Source of the DNA: DATEBA01 sp035288045
GTDB taxonomy: Bacteria; Actinomycetota; UBA4738; HRBIN12
Direction: 5' to 3'
Assembly (NCBI GenBank): GCA_035288045.1
Contig: DATEBA010000001.1
Span: 1-20,765, forward strand
DNA length: 20,765 bases
The translations under genes were made by a program, and so were the position numbers. A model generated the notes under the pieces. The model was not told the origin of the DNA. It ran no database searches and was given only the letters and a program-made list of their open reading frames with translations. Position 1 is the stretch's first letter. Every line of letters starts with the position of its first letter. Shown in pieces: positions 15,401 through 20,765 of the stretch.

Positions 15401-16441
15401 CTAACGCGTGAAGACGGTTCCCCAGCCGCGGTAGGTCGCGTTGAACATCCCGGCCATCGCCTGGAGGTCGGCGGCCGTCGTGTCGCGCGCGGCGTCCACC
15501 GGCGATCGCTGGATCTCGGCCGCGACCGCGTGAGGGTACGCGGGGTCGGTCGGGACGGCGCCACCGAACAGCTCCTCGCTCACGGGCTTCGGTGACGGCG
15601 CGGCCGCGTAGCTGCGCTTCACCAGCTCATCCAACAGCCGGGCGCCGTCCTCCGGCGTCTTCGCGGCGAAGAAGTGCCGTATCGCGGTCGGCGCGTCGAC
15701 CGGGAAGCCCTGCGAGCGGAGCCGCTCGACAGCCTGGTCGTCCTCCGGCCCCAGCGTGAGGAACTCGAGGCGGGTTTCCTGCCGGGTGGAAATGTCCAAC
15801 CCCGGTGGCGTGTCGAGATCCTTCCCGCGACCGCCGAGGTCGATGTTGAAGGAGATCTTCGGCGCCGGACCCCCCGAAGCTCCGCCGGCCCACGAGCGTG
15901 TGAGCAGAGCGCCGACCGCAGCCAGCGCGGCGCCGAGGATCACTAGAGGTATCCCGGCTCCGAGCCGCACCTCGACTAGCTCGCTCCGGATCTCCTCGAA
16001 CCGGCTCGCCAGCGCCCCGGCGGGCAGTCCCGTCTGTTCGGCCAGCCGCTCCGCGGCCTCGTCGATGCCCGGGTCGGCGAAGCGCTCCTCCGCTCGCGCC
16101 AGCGCCAGGCCGGACGGAACGGCCGCCGCCATGGCGGCAATCACCGCGATCGTCGCGAACAGGGGCGCGCCCTCTCGCACGAACCGGGTTGCCATGACGA
16201 GGACCAACACCACGATCCCGCAGGCGAGCGCGAGTTGTCCCTCCCAGACGTCCACGCCCTTGACCGTCGAGTCGAGTCCGGCCAGGTTCGAGTCACGGAA
16301 GCCGGCGGTCGCCCAGGTCGCCAGCGCGCCGAGCCCGATCAGGAACCCTCCCCCCACGCCCAGGACGAACCCCAGGATCCGGAGCGCGAGCCCTCGCGCG
16401 GCCTGCCGGATGTCGGGCATATCGAACGACCTCGGCTCCAT
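15401..16441 (-). CDS. Four-helix membrane protein with soluble C-terminal domain, unknown
   Basis: The 346-residue protein has an amphipathic N-terminus and four hydrophobic segments: LGFVLGVGGGFLIGLGALA, LALACGIVVLVLVMA, ATIAVIAAMAAAVPSGLALA and IPLVILGAALAAVGALL. The stretch between helices 3 and 4 (about 120-155) is charged, helical and probably extracellular. After helix 4 comes a soluble region of about 150 residues with TRLEFLTLGPEDDQAVERL, HFFAAKTPEDGARLLDELV and a C-terminal MFNATYRGWG. I recognise no family and no catalytic motif. The ATG at 16441 is the first start in the frame with plausible context; there is no strong ribosome-binding site. It is convergent with the RTX-like gene, its stop starting 2 nt after that gene ends. 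Confidence 0.75.
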   Translation of the reverse strand: MEPRSFDMPDIRQAARGLALRILGFVLGVGGGFLIGLGALATWATAGFRDSNLAGLDSTVKGVDVWEGQLALACGIVVLVLVMATRFVREGAPLFATIAVIAAMAAAVPSGLALARAEERFADPGIDEAAERLAEQTGLPAGALASRFEEIRSELVEVRLGAGIPLVILGAALAAVGALLTRSWAGGASGGPAPKISFNIDLGGRGKDLDTPPGLDISTRQETRLEFLTLGPEDDQAVERLRSQGFPVDAPTAIRHFFAAKTPEDGARLLDELVKRSYAAAPSPKPVSEELFGGAVPTDPAYPHAVAAEIQRSPVDAARDTTAADLQAMAGMFNATYRGWGTVFTR

Positions 16442-16699
16442 GCTCCGGGCAGTGTCCCATCCGAGCGGGACGCCGGCCAGAGGCGCGAGCTAGGGGCGGC
16501 TGCCGGGGCCTCAGGCGCCTAACCTCTGCTGGCATCGTTGTGGAGGAGGTGTTTGACTTCGGACAACGACCACCCAGCGCAGTGCACCCGCCCCCAAGAC
16601 GATTCCCGGCACGCGGAACCTCGCACCCCACGGCGCCCGGTGCATCACAGTCCAGGCGACTGAGCTACGCGGGTCAGCTGACCGCTGACCCGCCCCCAC
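16442..16699. other. Intergenic region without a gene
   Basis: These 258 bases separate the start of the four-helix protein from the stop of the unknown secreted protein, both on the minus strand. Apart from the stem-loop at its right end I see no coding frame with family motifs, no repeat and no credible RNA gene. A tRNA-like stretch around 16615-16670 fails on inspection. Confidence 0.6.
16669..16693 (-). terminator. Stem-loop after the unknown secreted protein gene
   Basis: GCGGGTCAG and CTGACCCGC form a 9-bp perfect stem with a 7-nt loop, starting 6 nt past the TAG stop at 16700-16702 on the minus strand. There is no T-tract after it, so it would be a weak or non-canonical intrinsic terminator, or an mRNA 3'-end stabiliser. 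Confidence 0.55.
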
Positions 16700-17959
16700 C
16701 TAGTCCGCAACCACGAAGTAGATAACCATCACTCCGAAGTTAGTGGACTCGTCCCTATTCGGCAGGCTGGAATCCTGATTCGGCTGTCGTTCCACGATCA
16801 CGACCCTGTGGAGGCCGGGGCACAGTTCCTGCCCGTTTGCGCAATTCCGCTCATCCGTGAGGTCGACCGTTTCCTCGGTTGTCGTTAATGAGTAGAAGGT
16901 TGTGTCGTCGGTTTCGGTATCGGATGGAGGAGCGTACCCGAACGAGAAGGTGTGGTTAGTCTCGCGATCACCCGACTCGTCGTAGTTGATGTTGTGGAAG
17001 TCTGGGTCGACGTAGACTCTGAATCCTGAGAGCTCGCGCGGATCGGCCGACACCTCCCCGCTTTCCTCAGCGGTGACATTGATGTTCGGGATCGTCCATT
17101 GGCCGGCCGTCTTCGAGATGTCGTTCACCGGGTAGTTGAGCATGGCGTCTTCCATCTCCACCGTGGCGTAGCCGCCCGCCCCAGGATCTGGATCACCGTC
17201 CGTGCGGTTGACCCACCAGCCGGAGGCTTCCGGAACCTGCTGTGAGGCTGCTGCATCATGCGTGGTGCTCGGCGGCCCTGAGATATCGAGCCAAAGAGGC
17301 GCGCGCACGATGCCGCGAAACGTGGACTCGTGCGTCCCGTTGTCATACGCCTTTGTGTGAGCAAGGATCCGAAACTGCTTGTAGCCATTGTATTCGTACC
17401 CGGGGCACTCGTCCGTGGGGTTTCCTCGGATACAGGTGCCATCGCGCTGGGAGTTGTATAGGTCCAACTGAGGCGCCGTGCAGTAAGCGGATCGATCGGT
17501 TGCCGACTCGTTGTCGGTGAAGACCGAGCAGCTGGGGCTCGCGCTCTGGTTGGTGCCCGAGAAGAGGAAGTACCACGCGCATCGCTCCCCGCGATCGCAG
17601 TCCAGGACGGACTGCGGCATGCCTTCGAAGCGATCGACAAGCTCGTTGCCGGCTCCTTCGTCGACGCCCCGGAAGGACATCTCCGTCATCTGGACCTCGT
17701 CCACACGGCGCGTGGACAGCTCAGCCGGTACTCCGCTTTTGAGGTGGATATCGACGCGGACGTGCACCGTTAAGTATCTGCTGGTGATCTTGTTGGCGGT
17801 GTCGTTCGTTCGCCACTCGGGGAGACACGATGTTACGTGGACGTGACCCTGAGACTTCCCAGTGTCTGTGCCCCCGGCGTCGTTGTTCGTAGCGAACCAC
17901 CAACCCTGCGCTTCCATCAGGATTCTCTTCTGGGTGTCGTAGTCGCTCTGGGTCGGCAT
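16700..17959 (-). CDS. Unknown, probably extracellular cysteine-containing protein
   Basis: From the ATG at 17959 the product has 419 residues. It is polar, rich in Asn, Asp, Thr and Ser, with nine cysteines (for example DCDRGERC, SPSCSVF, AYCTAP, GTCIRGNP, NCANGQELC), aromatic clusters and no hydrophobic helix. This looks like an extracellular disulfide-containing protein. I recognise no family. The start is doubtful: there is no Shine-Dalgarno sequence, no signal peptide and no promoter. The frame is open for 30 more codons upstream, which are GC-rich at third positions, until one TAG (18050-18052) that is the stop of the ELWxxDGT gene. It may therefore be the 3' part of a longer secreted protein. 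Base composition is visibly less GC-rich than the TCA genes, which hints at transfer. Confidence 0.65.
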   Translation of the reverse strand: MPTQSDYDTQKRILMEAQGWWFATNNDAGGTDTGKSQGHVHVTSCLPEWRTNDTANKITSRYLTVHVRVDIHLKSGVPAELSTRRVDEVQMTEMSFRGVDEGAGNELVDRFEGMPQSVLDCDRGERCAWYFLFSGTNQSASPSCSVFTDNESATDRSAYCTAPQLDLYNSQRDGTCIRGNPTDECPGYEYNGYKQFRILAHTKAYDNGTHESTFRGIVRAPLWLDISGPPSTTHDAAASQQVPEASGWWVNRTDGDPDPGAGGYATVEMEDAMLNYPVNDISKTAGQWTIPNINVTAEESGEVSADPRELSGFRVYVDPDFHNINYDESGDRETNHTFSFGYAPPSDTETDDTTFYSLTTTEETVDLTDERNCANGQELCPGLHRVVIVERQPNQDSSLPNRDESTNFGVMVIYFVVAD

Positions 17960-18049
17960 GGAGCCGTTGCTGACGAAGTTGCTCTCGAACCACGTTGTCC
18001 GAGGGCCGTACCGCCGGAAGGCGTCTATCCAGCTGCCGGATCGGTGCTT
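17960..18049 (-). other. In-frame open linker between the two secreted ORFs
   Basis: On the minus strand these 30 codons continue the frame of the ELWxxDGT gene past its TAG and run without a stop into the unknown protein. They contain no ATG, GTG or TTG. The translation is protein-like (WIDAFRRYGPRTTWFESNF) and 26 of the 30 codons end in G or C, as expected for coding sequence here. Either the TAG is a nonsense change that splits one gene, or the linker is a leader-like remnant. Confidence 0.5.
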
Positions 18050-19426
18050 CTAATCCGTGCTTATGTCCTTGACGAGAACGGTGCCTTGAGCTGTCCCGTC
18101 GCTCTTCCAAAGCTCCCGGCCTGCCATCCCGTCGTCTGCCGAGAAGAAGAGCGTTCCGGCGACATTGGTAAGGAACTTCGGCTGGCCGCGCTCCTCCCCC
18201 GGACGGATGTCCTTGACGAGGACAGTACCTCCATCGGTTCCATCGCTTGACCAGAGCTCCCTGCCCACCAAGCCGTCGTTGGCTACGAAGAACAGCGTCC
18301 CAGCGGATCTCGCCAGCCTGTTCGGGGAGGAGCGGTGGGGGCCGGGGTTGATGTCCTTCACCAGGACCGTGCCGGCGGCCGTACCGTCGCTCCTCCAGAG
18401 TTCACGGCCGTCGGAACCGTCGTCGGCGGCAAAGAACAGGATCCCGCCGAGGACCCGCGGCCTGAACTGACCGATGGCGCTGAACGATCCTGGGCGGATG
18501 TCCTTGACGAGGGCAGTGCCCTCGGAGGTCGCATCGGTCTTCCAGACCTCATGGCCGGGTGAGTCCGGGTAGGCGGCGAACAACGCAAATCCCCCGATCT
18601 CCGTGAAGCCACCGGGCCCCGAGCTTCCCAGACCGGGCTCGATGTCTTTCAGAAGAGCGGTTCCCGCCGACGTGCCGTCGCTCTCCCAGAGCTCAACCCC
18701 GTGCATCCCGTCGTTTGCGCTGAAAAGAGCTACCCCGCCAAAGCCTGTAGTGCCGCGGGCGATCAGCTCTGCCACGAGCTCTGTTCCAGTCTCGGTCCCA
18801 CCGCTCTTCCAGAGCCCGCCGGGGTAGTTGGTGGAGAAGTAGAGGGTGTGCTGGATGTTCGCGAGGTAGTCCGGATAAGAGCCGTCGGGCCCAAGGTTGA
18901 TGTCTTTGACCAACAACGTTCCCGCAGCCGTCCCGTCGCTTCTCCAGAGCTCCCTGCCGTGGGCGCTATCACTAGCAGTGAAGTACAGCGTGCCCCCTAC
19001 GTTCGTCAGCTCACGAGGGGAGGATCCTGACGACCCTGGAGCGATGTCCTTCACCATCACGGTCCCCGCCACTGTCCCGTCGCTCTTCCAGAGCTCCCTG
19101 CCGTCGGCGCCGTCGGAAGCCCTGGAGTACAGCGTGCCCCCTACGTTCGTCAGCTCACGAGGGGAGGATCCTGACGACCCTGGAGCGATGTCCTTCACCA
19201 TCACGGTCCCCGCCACTGTCCCGTCGCTCTTCCAGAGCTCCCGCCCGCTCACCCCGTCGTCGGCGGTGAAGAACAGGGTCCCCTCCATGTTCACGAGATA
19301 GGACGGTGCCGAGCCGGCCGTCTGAGCCGTTCCCGCCTCGCGGGAGACGGCGGCCGACCTCGATCCCCCGCTCACGACGACGAGGAGCCCGATGGCAATC
19401 CATCGGTATCGTGCGGATCGGTGCAC
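18050..19426 (-). CDS. Secreted ELWxxDGT-repeat protein
   Basis: From the GTG at 19426 the product has 458 residues. It begins with a signal-peptide-like segment (RYRWIAIGLLVVVSGG) and continues as nine repeats of about 48 residues centred on GRELWKSDGT, followed by GTVLVKDI and a TLFFxADDG strand. This is the ELWxxDGT (hyalin-like) repeat of bacterial extracellular proteins, expected to form a beta-propeller-like solenoid; no enzymatic role is known to me. Repeat 4 (GGLWKSGGT) and repeat 6 (HEVWKTDAT) are degenerate. The GTG is preferred because GGGAGGA lies about 9 nt upstream; an ATG at 19477 would add 17 residues before the signal segment. It stops abruptly at VKDISTD inside a repeat, with an open frame continuing beyond the TAG. 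Confidence 0.85.
   Translation of the reverse strand: MHRSARYRWIAIGLLVVVSGGSRSAAVSREAGTAQTAGSAPSYLVNMEGTLFFTADDGVSGRELWKSDGTVAGTVMVKDIAPGSSGSSPRELTNVGGTLYSRASDGADGRELWKSDGTVAGTVMVKDIAPGSSGSSPRELTNVGGTLYFTASDSAHGRELWRSDGTAAGTLLVKDINLGPDGSYPDYLANIQHTLYFSTNYPGGLWKSGGTETGTELVAELIARGTTGFGGVALFSANDGMHGVELWESDGTSAGTALLKDIEPGLGSSGPGGFTEIGGFALFAAYPDSPGHEVWKTDATSEGTALVKDIRPGSFSAIGQFRPRVLGGILFFAADDGSDGRELWRSDGTAAGTVLVKDINPGPHRSSPNRLARSAGTLFFVANDGLVGRELWSSDGTDGGTVLVKDIRPGEERGQPKFLTNVAGTLFFSADDGMAGRELWKSDGTAQGTVLVKDISTD
18982..19242 (-). repeat. Two identical 117-bp direct repeats inside the ELWxxDGT gene
   Basis: Positions 18982-19098 and 19126-19242 are identical base for base, offset by 144 bp (48 codons). 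They encode the segment from LYF/LYS-type strand residues through NVGG, SSGSSPREL and VKDIAPG to GRELWKSDGTVAGTV. The other repeats in the gene are far more divergent, so this unit was copied or converted recently. Confidence 0.9.
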
Positions 19427-19617
19427 GAGCCTCGTTCCTCCCGTGCTCGGCGGCTGTTCGACGGACCCTTCTACCACCGCGGGGGGCTCGCGGACAACGG
19501 TCGGATGTCCAGCGTGTGGGACCGTCCTTCAGCCGATCTCCAGAAGGCGACTGGGCGGCGGCCAGATCGGTTGTTTCGCAGTTTCAGTTCTTTGGGACGC
19601 CGTTCAGGTTGGGGAGC

Positions 19618-19623
19618 TAGCAT
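19618..19623 (+). promoter_or_regulatory. -10 element of the fumarase operon
   Basis: TAGCAT is followed by 6 nt and the ATG at 19630, with no Shine-Dalgarno sequence, predicting a leaderless or nearly leaderless transcript. The 200-bp gap between this gene and the divergent ELWxxDGT gene holds no other recognisable feature. Confidence 0.5.
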
Positions 19624-19629
19624 GGCTAC

Positions 19630-20481
19630 ATGACGGTCCGCGAGATCGACTCCTCGGAGATCACCCGCGTGGTGCGGGAGCTGTGCATAGACATCAACTA
19701 CAACGTCCCCGAGGAGATGGTGAGCCTCATGCGGGAGGCCCGGGAGAAGGAGGAGTCCCCCCTCGGGCGCCAGATCCTCGACCTGCTCATCCGCAACCAG
19801 GATCTCGCCGCGGAGGGCGAGTACCCCTACTGCCAGGACACCGGCTACACGGTGGTGTTCCTCGACATCGGTCAGGACGTGCACGTCACCGGCGGCGACG
19901 TCTACGCCGCGATCGACGAGGGCGTCCGTCAGGGCTACAGCGAGGGGTACCTGCGCGGCTCGATCGTGCGCGACCCGCTCTTCGACCGCAAGAACACCGG
20001 CGACAACACCCCGGCGTTCGTGCACACGAGGATCGTCCCCGGCGACGAGATCCGGATCCAGGTGGACGCCAAGGGCGCCGGCTCGGAGAACATGGGCAAG
20101 CACGCGATGCTCAAGCCGGCCGACGGCCTGGACGGAGTGAAGCTCTTCGTGCTGAAGGCGGTGGCCGAGTCCGGACCTAACGCCTGCCCGCCGGGGATCA
20201 TCGGCGTCGGCGTCGGGGGCAACTTCGAGATGTCCGCGGTCCTTGCCAAGAAGGCGCTGATGCGCAAGGTCGGCCAGCCGAGCCCCGACCCGCAGATCGC
20301 CGAGCTCGAGGCCGAGCTCTACGAGAAATGCAACGCCCTTGGGCTGGGGCCCGAGGCCCTCGGGGGAACTCAGACCGTTCTCGCGGTCCACGTCGAGACG
20401 ATGGCGACGCACATCGCCTCGCTCCCGGTGGCTGTGAACATCGAGTGCCACGCGCACCGCACGGGGGCGAGGGTGATCTAG
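19630..20481 (+). CDS. Fumarate hydratase class I, alpha subunit (two-subunit type)
   Basis: The 283-residue protein is the N-terminal half of class I fumarases, which here form separate alpha and beta subunits as in many archaea and deep-branching bacteria. Three conserved cysteines suited to bind the [4Fe-4S] cluster are C68 in YCQDTG, C186 in NACPPG and C273 in IECHAHR. Other signatures are RDPLFDRKNTGDNTPA and GAGSENMGKHAML. It interconverts fumarate and malate and feeds the mdh encoded in this window. The related L(+)-tartrate dehydratase and class I fumarases are hard to separate by sequence alone; the surrounding TCA genes favour fumarase. The beta-subunit gene follows without a gap. 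Confidence 0.93.
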   Translation: MTVREIDSSEITRVVRELCIDINYNVPEEMVSLMREAREKEESPLGRQILDLLIRNQDLAAEGEYPYCQDTGYTVVFLDIGQDVHVTGGDVYAAIDEGVRQGYSEGYLRGSIVRDPLFDRKNTGDNTPAFVHTRIVPGDEIRIQVDAKGAGSENMGKHAMLKPADGLDGVKLFVLKAVAESGPNACPPGIIGVGVGGNFEMSAVLAKKALMRKVGQPSPDPQIAELEAELYEKCNALGLGPEALGGTQTVLAVHVETMATHIASLPVAVNIECHAHRTGARVI

Positions 20482-20765
20482 ATGGCTGTAGAGACCCTCG
20501 ACGACGGCCGCAAGCGCATCACGGCGCCCCTCTCGGAGGACGACGTTAGAGAGCTGGAGGCCGGCGACGTGGTGCTCGTGAGCGGCACGATCTACACGGC
20601 GCGCGACGCGGCGCACAAGGTCCTCATCGAGATGCTCGACCGAGGCGAGGAGCTTCCGTTCGATCCCTCCGGCCAGATCGTCTACTACGTGGGGCCGACG
20701 CCCGAGCGGCCGGGAAACGTGATCGGCTCGGCGGGCCCGACCACCGCGAGCCGGATGGATCGCTA
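20482..20765 (+). CDS. Fumarate hydratase class I, beta subunit (partial)
   Basis: The first 94 residues are visible and the gene runs off the right edge. The ATG directly follows the TAG of the alpha subunit, and GAGGG lies upstream inside its last codons. The opening PLSEDDVRELEAGDVVLVSG, TIYTARDAAHK and YYVGPTPERPGNVIGSAGPT (with TTASRMDRY after it) are characteristic of the beta domain, which contributes substrate-binding and catalytic residues. It acts as a complex with the alpha subunit. Confidence 0.92.
   Translation, partial: MAVETLDDGRKRITAPLSEDDVRELEAGDVVLVSGTIYTARDAAHKVLIEMLDRGEELPFDPSGQIVYYVGPTPERPGNVIGSAGPTTASRMDR

Noticed and set aside
16610..16670. tRNA-like stretch on the minus strand containing GTAGCTCAGT and GAGGTTC
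   Set aside because: The D-stem GCTC has no GAGC partner at the right distance, the T-loop lacks the conserved R57-A58, and no acceptor stem pairs. It is chance resemblance in GC-rich sequence.
18900..19300. Possible CRISPR-like array from regularly spaced repeats
   Set aside because: The 144-bp periodicity is coding repeats of 48 residues (ELWxxDGT), the repeated part is 117 bp and most units are diverged; no spacers or cas genes.
19471..20616. 381-codon open frame on the minus strand over the fumarase genes
   Set aside because: Antisense to fumarase alpha and beta with their cluster cysteines; the translation is His/Val/Arg-rich and featureless.

Overview
The window is GC-rich, densely packed bacterial chromosome. 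The gene content suggests an Actinomycetota lineage, probably a deep-branching or uncultivated one. Four things point there: the order sucC-sucD-multispanning membrane protein-(island)-purN-purH, which resembles mycobacteria and streptomycetes; frequent GTG starts; TANNNT -10 hexamers placed 6 to 8 nt before start codons, as in actinobacterial leaderless transcripts; and Actinomycetota-typical families such as the cyclase-associated alpha/beta hydrolase type and zinc-ribbon plus DUF4190 proteins. This assignment is inference from gene content, not from a marker gene.

Layout. Positions 1-481 (minus) hold the start of an alpha/beta hydrolase-like protein. Positions 544-4404 (plus) form a tight operon: a stand-alone B12-binding subunit of methylmalonyl-CoA mutase type, sucC, sucD and a membrane protein that may be the PerM/DUF6350 equivalent. 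All junctions overlap except a 2-nt gap between sucC and sucD. Positions 4401-6908 (minus) hold four small zinc-finger and/or membrane proteins of unknown role; two of them share a short repeated module. Positions 7007-10136 (plus) hold purN, purH and a methylenetetrahydrofolate reductase-like gene. Positions 10133-11248 (minus) hold citrate synthase. Positions 11354-12402 (plus) hold an alpha-alpha-toroid protein broken by one frameshift, followed by malate dehydrogenase at 12451-13374.

Positions 13389-19426 look like an accessory block. It contains a tandem duplication of a secreted RTX-like calcium-binding gene (first copy decayed, second intact), a four-helix membrane protein, an unrecognised cysteine-containing probable extracellular protein, and an ELWxxDGT-repeat secreted protein. 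The last two lie in the same reading frame, separated by a single TAG. By eye this block is less GC-rich than the core genes. Positions 19630-20765 (plus) return to core metabolism with a two-subunit class I fumarase; its beta subunit runs off the window.

Function. The core genes encode much of the TCA cycle (citrate synthase, succinyl-CoA synthetase, fumarase, malate dehydrogenase), an entry point for methylmalonyl-CoA into succinyl-CoA, and folate-dependent purine synthesis with its one-carbon supply. No RNA gene, CRISPR array, insertion sequence or phage gene was recognised. The best leads are the repeated LGYG/FGIWDR module, the two in-frame secreted ORFs split by one stop, the decaying RTX duplicate and the consistent leaderless promoter architecture.
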